This document shows positions 48,938 to 62,760 of a stretch of DNA of 64,000 nucleotides, in pieces; position 1 is the first letter of the stretch, and each line of letters begins with the position of its first letter. Below the pieces are notes generated by a model. That model did no database searches, was not told the origin of the DNA, and saw only the letters and a list, made by a program, of their open reading frames with translations. Source of the DNA: Cucumis sativus (Eukaryota > Streptophyta > Magnoliopsida > Cucurbitales > Cucurbitaceae); assembly GCF_000004075.3 (NCBI RefSeq), contig NC_026658.2, positions 23,920,075 to 23,984,074 of the forward strand, read 5' to 3'. The translations under genes and the position numbers were made by a program.

Positions 48938-50487
48938 CTACTCACTAGTTTCTAGATGTTCTCTAAAAACTTTTAACATATCAAGGAATGTGACCATTCC
49001 AATCAAACTGCAGTCATCTTCAATAACCCAAACATAGTTCACTCTATGCGTGATTGCCTGGATCATAACAGCTACCAAGGAGCTTCTTGGATGACAAACT
49101 ATGGCCTCAGCACGACGAGTAATTCGTGCCGAGTAACTTGATGATCTCCTATACCTTCTCGAGCTTGGAGATGGCGAGAACTCCTCATCCGATGATGAGG
49201 AAGTGAAAGATGGAGACCCAATTGAGGATGGTGAGTTAGTGAATTCCTCCAACATTCCTTCCAACTTGCTATCTTTCAACCTCGCTTTCACAACCTTAAC
49301 AAGATCTTCAGGAGGACCCCCACAGTCAATGTAGGCCATCAGGTCTCCGGATGACAAGGTCATTATCGCAGCTGCAACGGCCTTGTCGCAACCAGCAAGG
49401 GCAAAAGGCGAGATCTCACCGATCAGAATTCCATCGCCATCGATGACTGCGACCGAGGTTTGGTTGGTGATGCTGTGGGAAATGGCTCCAATGGCAGAAG
49501 AGGCAGGGGAGTGGTAGTTTACTGATAAGGCATTGGTGCAAATGATGCCAAGACTGTCAAGGGAGAGGGCAGCAATGGGGGAAAAAAGGCCAATTGAGCC
49601 AAGAAGATATCTGATTATATCTTCCTGAGTCAACCAGCAAAATTCATGGCCACCATGGATGCCATTTGTGGAGTTCTTGAGCTGTTTTCTTCTTGAATTA
49701 CTTCCTAGTCTAGTCTTGATCGGGACAACTAGATTTTGAGCACCTTGGAGAACCAAATCAATGGCTTCTAGCAAGCTGGAATAAGAATATGAACACACTA
49801 ACTTCAATCAACTTCGTTCTTCAATTCAAGAACATCACAGAACTCTTTTATTCTCTTTCTGAATTCAGTATCATATAAAGTTTCAGACGAAAAGTACAAG
49901 CTAAACCAATTGGGGGAAAACACTTTTCTCATGAATAGCAAGCAATTGACAAATCTTTAGACACCCAACTGAAGAATCTCAATATCGAACTAAAACATCA
50001 ACAGAACCTCAGCAGCTAACAATTTTCTCAAGAAAACCAATCAATTAAAGTTACTGTTGAAACAATCCCTAAAACATAACAAAATAAGAAGAAAATTTTC
50101 ATCAAATTGACGGTTATACCTAGCAGAGGGCTCCAAATGCATCACGATTCCCGGAATTTGAGGCAAAATCTCAGAGACAGAAGCTTGCAATGCAGACGAA
50201 GGAGACAACAAATTCTCCTCCTTACATAGATAGCAAATGACATCCACCATACACAGCTTCCCAACACACCGGCAGCACTCAAAATCGCCACCGGCAGCAC
50301 CACCATCGACAGCGCCGGTGCAACCTCTCTTGGGTAAACGACAATCCCAGACACTGACGAAGTAATCGTGGGAGAATTGAAGAGCAAGCAAGGCGTCGGC
50401 GAGGGTCGCGGACAAGGACAGCGGCCTCAGCGGAGGCTTGCCGAGACAGAGATCAGAAACGTCATGCGAAAACAAGCTCACTGCCAT
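48938..50487 (-). CDS. CBSX5: CBS domain-containing protein, CBSX5-like, 401 aa
   Basis: Two exons in coding order: 50487-50120 and 49775-48938; the sum is 402 codons with the stop, and the junction creates the continuous text SLLEAIDLVLQGAQNLVVPIK. Several CBS-type segments are visible: residues ~20-125 with a Cys-rich insert (ECCRCVGK...), ~123-260 including SVAVIDGDGILIGEISPFAL, and the last ~60 residues with RRAEAIVCHPRSSLVAVMIQ and VWVIEDDCSLIGMVTFLDML. A Ser-rich linker (~300-340) separates the last CBS motif. CBS pairs bind adenosyl nucleotides and regulate partner proteins; single CBS-pair CBSX1/2 regulate thioredoxins, while CBSX5/6 hold two pairs and are poorly characterised. Length is close to Arabidopsis CBSX5 (about 390 aa). 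The symbol is by resemblance, not by search. Confidence 0.85.
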
Positions 50488-51394
50488 ACAAAATCTAAGA
50501 GAGAAGAGTTTGAAAAAACCCCCAAGAGAAATGGAATAAACGGAGAAGGGCGGAGAAAAAGAGGTGGGCGGAGACCGGCGACGGTGCGAAGATCGGAGAA
50601 GATGGAGAAGGAAAGGGGAGAAGTTATGGAATACTTATAATAAGAGACTTAAAAAGAAACTGAAAATGGCATTATGAGATGTACGGTACTCTAAAAGGGT
50701 ACCCAAACTGGGCCCTACTCCCCCCCTCTTTTTTTTCTTTTTCTTTTTATATTTTTAATTAAATATTTTTTGTCCCATTATTTTATTTTCCTAATTATTA
50801 ATATTCAAATTATAATTTACAATAAGATTTTGAAACGTGTTCTTAGTTTTGACAAATTTCGAAAAACAATCTTTAACATATGGTCATTATATCTTCAATT
50901 ATAAAATCATTAATTAAATGTAAAGTAGAATACCTATATTAATACACTATTTAAAAAAAATAAAACATCATTATTTTCCTAAATTCTTTCAAAACAAAGA
51001 AATTTTAAAAAGAGCATTTATGTTTAAATTTTATATTTATGTTATAGACTTATTTATTGTTTTTTTTAAAAATGTTTTCTATGTATTTTTGTATATTCAA
51101 TACCAACATCCAATTATATCATTTATGAACCTATAGGTGTTGAACCATTCAATTTATATCAATATATGGATAAAAAAAATAAATTTCAAAAGTGTTTTTG
51201 TGAGTTTTTTTCTAGTACAATGGTTTGACTTACTAAATTCAAGAAAGTTGTGATGCTAATTATCTTTAAACCACATCTATTTATTTGTTTTGAATATATA
51301 GTTTTAAATAAGAAAATTTGTCAAAAATAATAATTTTGATAAAATATTTATAATATAAAACAAAAATTTTAAATTTTATAAATAATAGACGTTA

Positions 51395-51700
51395 ATAAAC
51401 AAATTTTATAATATAAAACGTTACAAGCTATCAATAATAGACGTTAATAAACAACGATACAAAGCTTATCAGTTTCTATTATTGGTAGCTTGTAAATATT
51501 TAAATTTATTTGCTATTTTTAAAAAAAATGTCTCTTCAAATTAAATATTTGTAAATATACCCAAAGTTTACCTTTTGTTTATTATAGATGGCAATAAACT
51601 CAAATAGAAATTAATGTCTATCACTAAAGTGATAAAAGTCTATTTAGATCTATCGTACTTGAGATTTTATATATTTAAACACTTTGGGGCCATTTGGATG
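51395..51700. repeat. AT-rich repeat with CTATCA/TGATAG motifs
   Basis: Contains AATAATAGACGTTAATAAAC twice, TATCAGTTTCTATTATTGG, TGTCTATCACTAAAGTGATA and GTCTATTTAGATCTATC. Related in vocabulary to the blocks near 9.9, 61.6 and 62.5 kb. Confidence 0.5.
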
Positions 51701-53576
51701 AAAATTATACAAAACTATAAAAATGTAAATATTATTTAAAAATCTTCAAATACTAAACATTATTTCAAAACCTCAATTTGCTACATTATTTACTATTTAC
51801 TACAAATTTTACTATTTTTTAATTCATTGCTACACATATTATGTTTCTTCTATCTATGAGTTTTTGGGTAGCTTAGATAGTCATCATGGATTGAACTCAT
51901 GACTTATTGGTTAGTTATTAAGACTATTAAGTCAATTAAACTCGTTTATCTTTTTTTTTACCACCCACTACGACGGTTTACAAAAACACATATTATTATT
52001 ATCCAAACTAAAATGGCGTATATTTGAAATACAATCTATTACGTAAGTAAGTTATAATAACCTAAAATGTTGTTTGTTTTTTCTTTTTTTCAGTACTCTA
52101 GTCCAAAAGAGAGATAGTCAGGTACAAATTGTTCTTACAGGATATAAATAATAATGAAAGTACAAATTATGCAAAATATATTAAATTTGATTTTGAAAAT
52201 ATTAAAAGTTAATTTAATTCTTTTAAATTAATTAATAGACAATTAATACACATAATTGAAACTGGATTCTTTAGGGTTAGAATAGTAAACTTAAGGCCTT
52301 ACAACCAAATTAAAACAAAAAAAGAAAAACAAAACTCAACAGTAAAAATGTACGAAAATTGGATCCAAATTTACTTGCTCCCTTTTTTTTTTCTCTTTAA
52401 AGAATTTTGTTTTTAAACTAACATAATCCCTATCAATATTTTTAGTCTGGCATGCTGTTGTTAGAAGGTTGGAACCTTTTGGTGAAAAAAATTATGATTT
52501 GCACGTTTTTTTTTCTTCAATTTTTTTGAAAGACTATAAATGTCAGATTTATAGGAATAGGATCAAACCAATCAAATCCACTATTACTAAAGTTTGCTTT
52601 GTTAAGATCCAAAACTCTAAAAGAGCCTACATAGCAACATGGAGTTACAAGTAAAGAAAACCATTAAAGACATGAGAAAACGATAACAAAGAAAACACAC
52701 CTTAAATGTGGAAGCAGATATCAAAAGAAAGCACACCCTCCAATATGAATAAAGAAAACATACACAGAGTCTCGAAAATTGTTTTAATTTCTTCTAAAGT
52801 ATTATTTATAAACTTTAATATTCTTTAAAAGCAGTAAAGAAAAAACAAAATAGCTATTATATATGGGTTTTAATACTGAGAAATTTAGAAGTAACTTAAT
52901 TGGGTGTTTTTTTTTCTTAAAGAAAGGTAGTGGTTAATAAAGTACCACCTACTCAACAAATAAATTATGTATTATGTGTATATATATAAGGCAATAAGAG
53001 AGAAGTTGGGTAGGTTTTAAATAATCTTAAATGAAAGAAAGATGGGTAAGGTACTTGTGATAGTTGGGAGTAGCCATCCATCATTTAATAATTATAATCA
53101 ATTAAGATACCAAAAGATTCAATCTACCAACAAACGTACATATTATTGTTTTAATAAATGTAACACAAATGATATCTTTTCGTGTTAATAACAACAAGAG
53201 TTGTAGTTTGAATTAATTTAGTCTATGTCAAACTAAAAAAATCATGAATTTCAAATCTCTTTAGATATTGGTAGATTGTGAAATAAACCGTTTTTCTGTT
53301 CATAATTATATTATCTAAGCTTCAATTAGATTTTTTTTTTAATAAGACTTCTTTTTTTAATTTTCGAAAATATTTATTAAATATGAAAAAAAACAGAAAA
53401 TAATTGATGAGTGGGAATAGTATTTATAAGCTTGATTTTTTTAAAATAAAAAATAAAACCAAATATCAATAAAATCAAATTGAGATACGATTTTGATTGA
53501 TGGACTTACTAACTGGAAGGGACATATTGAGAATTTCTTATACTCTGTATTGTCAAACATAACATCAAAACTCATC

Positions 53577-53622
53577 AAGTCCAAATGGAGTAAACCCTCG
53601 TAAAGTCCAAATGGAGTAAACC
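53577..53622. repeat. 26-bp tandem duplication
   Basis: AAGTCCAAATGGAGTAAACC occurs at 53577 and 53603. Confidence 0.9.
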
Positions 53623-54340
53623 CCAAAGAGGCATCATCTCATTTAAGATAGTCGAACTCTTTCTTTCTGATATCAATTGCTTTTGAGATGAAACAACATA
53701 CTACAAAAAAAAAATTATTGATTACGTCTCTATTTTTCATTTAATATCTTAGTTAAACATTTGATTTTACACTGACTATATATATATTGAGAAAATTATA
53801 ATTTAGACACTGAACTAATGTTGTTATAAATTCAAACTTTGAATTTTTACGAGTGTACCAATTTATATCATCCTTTGTACTTATCGCATAATATTTTTAT
53901 GCAAAGCATGTAATTACTCGAATTAATTTCTAAAATACTATAAGTAGTGGATATAAACCTTTTATATGGATTAAATTTGAAAACCATCCAAGCATTCAAT
54001 ATTTACATTTGTGTAACATTTTCAAATGTCAAATTAATAAAATGGGCAATTAAAATTGAATTTTTTTTAAAAATAGTAAATTTTACAACTTATAGTAAAT
54101 TCTATCATTAATCGTTATTGACATGCTATATAATTCAAAATTTTGTGCTTGTAAATATTTTATTTTATTTTTCTATTTTAAGGATGTCCAATTAAAATTT
54201 ATACACCATTTAATTAATAAAAAAATTTAATTGAGAGTCTGAATAGATTTAATTATAAATTTTTAGAGGTTAAATACAAACAAAAGGAGTAAAAAGGGAA
54301 AATCAATCATCAACAAAATTAAGTTTAAATTGATATAATT

Positions 54341-54598
54341 ATTTATTTACTTTTTAAATTAATAAACTCCTAAAATTTGACAGATATGAATTATTTTTAT
54401 CTTTTACTGTCAACAATAATTTAAATTTATTTATTTACTTTTTAAATTAATAAACTCCTAAAATTTGACAGATATGAATTATTTTTATCTTCTACTGTTA
54501 ACAATAATTTAAATTTATTTATTTACTTTTTAAATTAATAAACTCCTAAAATTTGACAGATATGAATTATTTTTATCTTTTACTGTCAACAATAATTT
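54341..54598. repeat. 88-bp tandem repeat, three copies
   Basis: Units start at 54341, 54429 and 54517, each with ATTTATTTACTTTTTAAATT, TCCTAAAATTTGACAGATAT and TACTGTYAACAATAATTTA. They are almost identical, with one or two changes in the middle unit, so expansion is recent. Confidence 0.95.
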
Positions 54599-55479
54599 AG
54601 TTCAATTTTAACACATGTATGTAGTGAGAAAGGATGGTTTTGAGATTCAAATAATGAAGAGAGGGAGGGTGTACATATAAACATTCTAGAAAGGGCATTG
54701 AAGCCTCAATATCTGTTTTGAACAGAAGAAAAGGACCCCAAATCAATCAATTTCAAATTACACAAACTAACAAATAAACATCTTTGCCTTTCTTTTTCTA
54801 TAAATAAATAAATAAATATTAAAATATAATCTTAATTTTGATACTTTAAAATTCCTTTCATTTTAATCTATATATTAGGTATTCAAACTAATTTTTATTC
54901 AATTGAATAATAATAATAACAATAATTTCACAAAACAAAATTACTACACAAACTTATTAAATAATGTAGTTTTCTAAAAAAAATATAAAAAAAAAACCAT
55001 GAAATATTTAGATCTGTACACCAAGGATGGTATCATTTAGATTTGATTTACACCAAATTTAAACAATTTTTAAAAAATTGATATATATCAACCATTTTTT
55101 AAAATCTTTTATGCACTAACAACTAAATAAAAGTTTTAAAAAAATAAAATAAAAATAAATATTTTATATTTGATAGGTGATCTTAAATTAAAAAAAAATT
55201 CGAGAAGAAAGAAAATGGAAAAAAACACAAATATGAAATACTTTTTTATTTTATTACTAATAGTAAATGTTTCAATATTTTGTTATATTTTATAAAAGTT
55301 TTTGTTTAATAATGAGTATTTGTTAACCATGTTTATAAAAGAGATTTACGATTTATTTAAAAACAAAGTTAAAATTTGGAAAAAAATAAAACAGAATTTT
55401 AATTTGTTTTTATGGAAAAAACAAAATTTAATAATAATAATAAAAAAAAAACGTTTGTTTTTTTGTTTTTTCTTGTTTT

Positions 55480-55645
55480 CAGGAACACGTCAGCATACTT
55501 CTTTACTCGTTCAAATAAATAAATCGGATCGTGTGGGTCCACCACGTGGGAGTTGGAAAGTGACCGACACACGTCGTTCAGTCCCCTATCGTATCATCCA
55601 CCACCGATCCCCCTCTCTATACCCTTTTCTCTCTTCAAACTAACA
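55480..55645. promoter_or_regulatory. Orphan G-box/ABRE-rich block
   Basis: A sudden GC-rich patch in AT-rich DNA carries ACACGTCAGC, a perfect G-box CCACGTGG near 55542 and ACACACGTCG near 55570, then a C-rich TATACCC-containing leader-like stretch. No gene follows within 8 kb on the plus strand, nor is one visible upstream on the minus strand until the CBS gene. Confidence 0.4.
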
Positions 55646-58600
55646 AAATTGGGCTTTTCATCGCCTTGATTATATACGAAATACTGAGAACTATTATATC
55701 TTTTTAATGCAATCAAATTATGTTTAGACTGTGAAATTTTATGTTTTCCTTTTCAGATTTCATTTGTATTTTAATTTATTTTTTTTAGGTTAATATAGAC
55801 TTATTATATAATACCTAATTGCTTCTAGTTTTAAATTTCAATAAAAGAAATAACTAAAATAAAACTATTTTTCCATGTGTTAAAGGTGGTTTGTTTTTTT
55901 CTTTTCTACTGCTAGTCTACTACCATTATAATAATTATTAATTTATTATTAAGATGCACATGAAACAGCACTAAAGTGAGATTTAAACAATAATAATAAT
56001 AACAGTAAAAGAAATTAAAAAAGAAAAAGGATTAGGTGAATTGTTGAAGTGAAAAATGGACAACTAAGTAGAAGCTCTCAAATGAGGAAGAAACAAAAGT
56101 GGAGGTTGAAAATGGAAAAATAAATAAACAAGAAAAAATTGCAAAAGGTGAGGATATTAATAATCATAATAAACTTATAAATTCAAGTTTAAAATGAGGA
56201 AATTTTAATGTCATGATGTTTAAACCAGGTAAAACTAGAAACAAAGTTGTATATATAAATTTATTTGTATCTTTCTTATTAGTTATGGAAGAAATTTATA
56301 GTGTAAATTCGTGAGGTGTAGGGTGGTTGCTCTAACGTAAAAAAAAAAAAAGTTTAAGAGAAATCATGAGTTTATACTACATTGGAAAGATAATTTAGCT
56401 AGGAAAGTTATGAGTTTTTCGTACATTAAGAAGGTTGCGGAAAGTTAGTCATGAACTACAAAATGAGCTTATGTCTTTTATTTTCAATTGTTTCAATTAG
56501 AAACAGTTTAAGCTTAATTAGTGTTCTATCCGTGGTTAAATTTCTTTTGTATTCTTTAGTTAATGTGAAAGCACGGTGTGAATTGTCCAAAAAAATTTGA
56601 AAGAATGCTCTTGTATTTGTGGTTGGAAGAGAAAATTATTTTGTGTAATAGTAACAATTTTTCACATAGTGGGTGGGGCTTTTTCTAGTTTGCTTTTCTT
56701 CTATCATAGTTTTCCACATTAAATGGAGTCTTGTCTTCTTTTTCTTCCTTTACCTTTATCTTTTTCTTCCTCTTTCTTTAAGTTTATTCGAGACTTCCCA
56801 CAACTGAAAGGCTTTATCTGGTCATATAACTTTTCCACTAGTGATATAGTTTATCGTTGATATATACTTCTACTAACGATATAGTTTATCGACTGCATAT
56901 TTCTAAAAGTGAATCTAAATTTTATTATATTTGCAAATATTTTATGTCTGATTGTTATATTTGCAATTGTCTTTTTCTAAATATTAAAAGTTATTAACGT
57001 TTGTATAATACTCAGTTTCTTCTTTTTTTCTTTCATTATTTTCTTTTCCTTTCAAGCAAACAGCACAAAACAATAATCAAACTACGCCTTAACACCCTTC
57101 GAGAAAAAATGAGAATAACATAATCCAGAAAAATGTATATTCTCCTAATCAAAAAGCAACTTTAAGACGAGGTTAAGTAGCAATAGAGTTAGTATATTTG
57201 TTCTTCTTTCAAGAAATATGACAAAAATGAGTAATATAAATAATGCTTGCAACAAAAATAATATATGTACACACACGATCGAGGCTATGAATCATGATCC
57301 AAAGCGAAAAATCATCTGCTAATTATCAACTATAAAGTTTGAAATAAATACAGGGAAGGACCATGCAATATGCCAAAGGACTAAAGAAGATGGAATATCC
57401 ATAATGTGAAAACATATCTCCAAAGTCCAAAATGTGCACAAATCTTACAAATATTTTTAAGGAAAATGTGAAAGATCGATACTCACGTTGGTGGAAAGCT
57501 TCTTGTATTAATAAAGTTATCATTATGAATTAACTTCGTTCATGTTGATTATTTCTATAAAAAAACATATTTATTTTTTTCAACCTTTCCTCTCTAAGAT
57601 GAAAAATTATTATTGGTTACTATCCAGCTAAACCATATTATATATTGATAAATAATATATATATTTTTATTTATAAAAGTTATTTCGTAATGATTTACTA
57701 GATGTTCGTAATATTGTAGATTTTATATTTTATATTTTGTAATAATTTATAATATAATAAATGTTGATATTAGTAAAATAATTTGGAGAGAAATGTGTTG
57801 ATAAATGTAATCCGCTTGACATATGTCAACTTTTGATCTACTTGGATCTATGACCTTAGGTTGTTTATTATCGTATTAAATGAAGTAATAGGTAAGATTT
57901 TGGCCAAAGTAGACTAGCCATAGTTATTTAACTTTGTTAGTATTTAAAATATCAATATTAAAAAGGAAAAACTTGATTTAATAAAGCAATGGAGATAACT
58001 TTAATAAAGAAAAAAATAGGTATATATAATAATATTCTCATGAAAAATAATATATAAGAAAAATATATGGTATTAAGGATATCAAAGCCGTGCTGCTTGT
58101 TGTGCTTATTACTTATCAATGCCAAAAGATAATGCTGCTTATAAGTTATATAATAAGGCTTCATTTGAATATATATACATAGTCTAACATATTTGGTTTG
58201 TGGTAAAAGAAAAAGGAATATTCTCACATGTTCTCTGACTTTTGGAATCCCTTTGTGTTTTTTTTTCTTTTCTAATGAAGACAAGAGAGCCCATAAATAA
58301 TTTGAAGAAAAAAAATCAAATTTTGCTTTTGTAGTCAATTGAGATCATTATGGGCATGTGTATGTGTGACAGAGAAGAGAATCAATTCTAAACTTACCAA
58401 TTTTGAATCCAAATCCATTTTCTTTTTATTTATTTATTCAACTAAGATCTAATTTTTTTTTATCATTTATTTAAAAAGAACATATATATATATATATTAC
58501 GTGATACATAAAATCATTTCAATTAAACTTAAAAGAATGTATATAATTTGAATTTAAAAATTTAGTTACTATAATGAATGAATATGAAAAGGAAAAGGAA

Positions 58601-60612
58601 GGTGGCGAAAGGAAAGAAGAAAGAAAAACAAAAGAGGAAAAGAGTGTTGAGCTGTGAGGCATTGTCCGTACCTTTCACATGCTGACAGATAAGTACAACT
58701 TCCCCTTCCCTTTCATAAACCCTAATTTGGCTCTTTCTACCAACCCTTTTCTTTTACATATATATATTATAAATATCAACTTTAATTCTAGATCGCCAAT
58801 TAATAATTTATATCAATATTAAAATTTAAAAGTGCTATTAATTTAAGTTATCAATTTTGATAAATATATTTAAATAAATTATAATTGAGAGGTTTGATAG
58901 TTTGAGATTTAAATTGATACAACTTTTAAAATTTAAATTTTAAATTGATATAATTATTAGTTTAAAGTCTAAAGTGCAACAATCTTGTGTAAATTGATAC
59001 TTTCCATATATATATTTTAAGAATTCAAATTGATATCTTTATGTTCTATATAAAAATAATAATATACATAAAATATAAAAAATACTATCATCTATTAATC
59101 AAACATGTATATGTTTAAAATTAATTTTAGTTTCTATATTTTCACATGAAAATAACCATTCAATACATGAACTTTAGTTTGTTATAGTTTTGTTCATGGA
59201 ATTTCAATTTTATAGCAATTTAATTATGAATTTTACCGTATAGCAATTTCGTCTTATACGTTATAAAATAATTTTGTAATTCTATAAAATAGAATATCTA
59301 TATTAGAAAATGCTAAAAATCAACATTAAATATTAAAAACTTTTTTTTATATTGGAGATTAAATTGTTACAAGTTTGAAATAGTAAGAATTAAATTGTTA
59401 CGTACAAAAGTGAAGGGACTAAATTGATACAAAATTGAAAATACAAGTACTAAATAGTAAATATTACAAATCAAAATTTACAGACTAAATTGCTTCCTAT
59501 GTTTATAAAAAGTTTAAGAAATAAAAAATATTTCAATCTCTATAAATAATAAATAGTTTTCTAAGTTAGAAATAACTTAATTATTTTTTTTTACAAGAGA
59601 TGATGTTGATGTTGATTATTTTTTTACAATATTTTTACTCCATAAATGTTGAATATGTAAACTTTGATGTGTGTATATATATTGTATATGTGTGGTTATT
59701 TTTTAATCATGTATGTGTGGTTGAGTTCTTGTTTCCTATCCAAATTACTTTACAATTTTTTTTTTTTTTTGTTTAAAGTAATGGGTAATGTTTTAACTTT
59801 TATAATAATATATTGGTGCTTGTAAACAATAAAAAGTATGAATGATTTGACATAACTATTAGTTGGTACGAGTCATTGTGGTTTTTTTTAATTTGGGATT
59901 CTCAACTTAGGTTCATCAATTTTGATTTGATCTTAAATTTATTTTATTGGATCGAATATCCGTTTGAACCTTTATAGCTTTATACCATATCTTTAGATTC
60001 CATTTTAAAAAAACCGATTGGTTATGCGATGAGCCGCTCATCTATCTTATAAAGGATGAGAGTTTCTTTGTTTTTGAGTATAGGATTCTAAATATAAACT
60101 TTTGTCACTAAACAAACAAACAACCAATTCTCACGTTCTTTTTTAATTTTATTAAAGAAAGTTTTTTCTAAAGAAAAAAAATCGACAAACTATTTACCTT
60201 TTAGAACAAAATCACTACAAGATAAAATTTATTACACTTAATTTGTGTAAATATTTTATTTAGGACGGTTTCACCATTTTTAAATTAGGTTACTTGTGTT
60301 GCTAATATCTATACGTGCATTTTTCAATTTTTCTGTAAAGTATAGTATTTTAAAAGTTATAGATCTTATGTTCACCTTTGTTTTAATCAAGTTGTCTTTA
60401 ACCTCTTATTAAATACTAAAATTAAACAATAAATTAATAAATTGATTGACAATTCAAATATAATTTCAAAAGTGAAAGTAAAAAAAAAAAAAAAAGAAGA
60501 TCATGAAGGTTGAAAAATAGAAAGAGATATGCTTCCAATTTTAGGTTTAGACTTTAACCCATTTAGGTGTAATTTTTAAATGGTTAAAATCAATTTTATT
60601 AACTTCATTATT

Positions 60613-60692
60613 TGGGATTCCTATTTTATTTTAAAACTTGAATGAAAGAAGTTGGGATTCCTATTTTATTTTAAAACTTGAATGAAAGAAGT
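60613..60692. repeat. 40-bp tandem duplication
   Basis: TGGGATTCCTATTTTATTTT followed by AAAACTTGAATGAAAGAAGT occurs at 60613 and 60653 without visible differences. Confidence 0.95.
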
Positions 60693-61529
60693 TGAGTAAG
60701 TGGTACTTAATCTTTATTAATAATATATATATGATAGCAATTGATTTTGTTTCCATCTTTATATAGTCTACTTTTTAATTATAAATTTGGATGTTAATAT
60801 TATATTATATAGTTTTTGTAACAATGAAAATATAATCCAATTGTATCACCTACCTACTGTTTGTTACAAAGTAACATCATTAATTGTTCTTAGAACAACA
60901 TATAATTATTATCCCATAAATCATCCCATCATCTCTTAATCAATGAGTCTATATATATATACACATTACATCAATCAATTAATCACAAACAATCTATAAA
61001 TAATAGCAAAAAATATATAGAGAGAGAGAAAAAAAAGGCATCTTTTATTCTTTGCATGAACACAAAGGTCACCAAAATGCAACAAAGTCATTTTTGTCTT
61101 TCCACAAAGATAAAATTGCTTGGCTGTCTTCTTTAGGACACTCTTTTTTTTTAGCATTTTTTGTGGTATGAGTTTTTTCTAATTTACTTTTCTTTTTCGA
61201 TAAATTCAAATTACTTTTTATTGTTTTTTTCTAGTAAAATAAAAGTATATTAATATTCTTAAATCAAACTCATAATCACTTTACTCTTACATCAAAATTG
61301 TAGGGGTGGCAAGAAAAATTATAATTAATTGGGGGTAGCAATTTAGTTTTTATTTTCTCTCCATTATTTCTTATTGTGAGTTCCATTTTTCTCTAAACTT
61401 AGAGAGGGAAAGAATATCTATAGAATTTACTTTTGAAAGCTAAAAATAAAAGACCAAATGATCCTAAAAGGGGTTTTCAAAATTTTATTTTTGAATTTTC
61501 CAAAATAATAAAGTATTCAAGAACAATAA

Positions 61530-61760
61530 TTAAATACATAACAATATTTTAAAAAAATTTATAAATATAACAAAGTCTACAATAGACAGACTTCTATTGC
61601 TGATATACTCTTATGGTTTATTAGTAATAAATTAATATTTGCAACATAGTGTATCGTGATAGACTCCTATTACTGATAAACTTTGATAGATTTTATAATA
61701 TTTATAATTTTTTATATATATTTAATTATTTTGAATGTAATCAGTATGTTTGAATGGATT
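61530..61760. repeat. AT-rich repeat with CTATTG/GATAGACT motifs
   Basis: Contains AGACTTCTATTGCTGATATA, GTGATAGACTCCTATTACTG and TTTGATAGATTTTATAAT followed by TTTAATTATTTTGAATGTAA. I recall this phrasing from abundant cucurbit intergenic repeats. Confidence 0.55.
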
Positions 61761-62219
61761 TGAAAATTTGCGTACAATATTATTAGGCCATATGGGAACT
61801 TTTAGAATTATTAGGGCCATGAACTATCTTGAGAAGCATTTTATTTTAGAGGATTGGGCCCTGGCCTATTTTATGGCCCACTTGTAATTGATTAGATCAA
61901 GCCCAGGTAAATTATTTTTGCTACCATTAATATTTGTTTTTCTTTTTTCTTTTTAATTTTTACTTCTTCTATTACCTTCTCGCTCCCTTTTACCCTCTCA
62001 TTATTGTTTTCTCTTTTCTCTTTTCATTTTGAAGAATAAATATAGGTTAATTTACATACATACATATATATAATAAAATGTAAAACTAATTTCATTTCGT
62101 AGGACACAAGAAAGTCCATTTGAGGCTTATGGTTCTATTTCCATTAATTACATTAACACTCTCTATCTTACCATAATTAAACAAAAACAACAAACTACAA
62201 TAACCAAACCATCAAAACC

Positions 62220-62760
62220 CATTTATTGAAGTTCATCTTTAATAGACAATGTTAGTGATCTATCTTTTTCTATTATAGATAAAAAATGATAAAGTTGTAT
62301 CACTTCCTATCTCAAATAGACAATGATAGTGACCTATTTCTCTATCTACTTTGGATATAAAAAAATGTGATAGATCTCTGTTATTGTCCACCATCCAAGA
62401 AAAAGTAGCAAAATTGAACAAATGGGTTGGCATTAGAGCTTATGAATGATATTTTTTGATTTATTATATTATTGAGTTGTAAATATTTTTAATGGTACCA
62501 TCAATTTTCAAGCACAAAAACTATTAAGTATCCTATCATTATCTATCTCAAATAGACTCTAATAGTATTTTATCTTTATTTGTCTTAAATAAACAATATT
62601 TATGTCTATCTCGATAGACAACAATAATGATCTATCCCTCCCTATCTAGAATAGATATAGATAGAGTTTTATCACTTTCTATCTCAAATAGATAGTGATA
62701 GTAGCATATCTCTATCTAGCTATCTAGGATAGAAAATGATACATCACTATGATTGTCTAA
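62220..62760. repeat. Degenerate array of TATCTCAAATAGACAATGATAG-like units
   Basis: At least five units of the form TATCTCAAATAGAC/T...GATAGT...CTATCT recur, for example near 62311, 62541, 62680 and 62730. Many short inverted pairs (TATCTA with TAGATA) would allow hairpins. Non-coding. Confidence 0.7.

Noticed and set aside
55302-55643. 113-codon plus-strand frame at the G-box block
   Set aside because: First half is Lys/Phe/Ile-rich noise and the second half reads through promoter-like motifs; no conserved protein text.
57958-58338. 126-codon minus-strand frame
   Set aside because: Very rich in Phe, Ile, Tyr and Lys with repeated hydrophobic stretches expected of AT-rich noise; no promoter or splice context.
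60975-61157. 60-codon Lys/Phe-rich minus-strand frame, considered as a DVL/RTFL-type small peptide
   Set aside because: Lacks the conserved RTFL core; likely chance.
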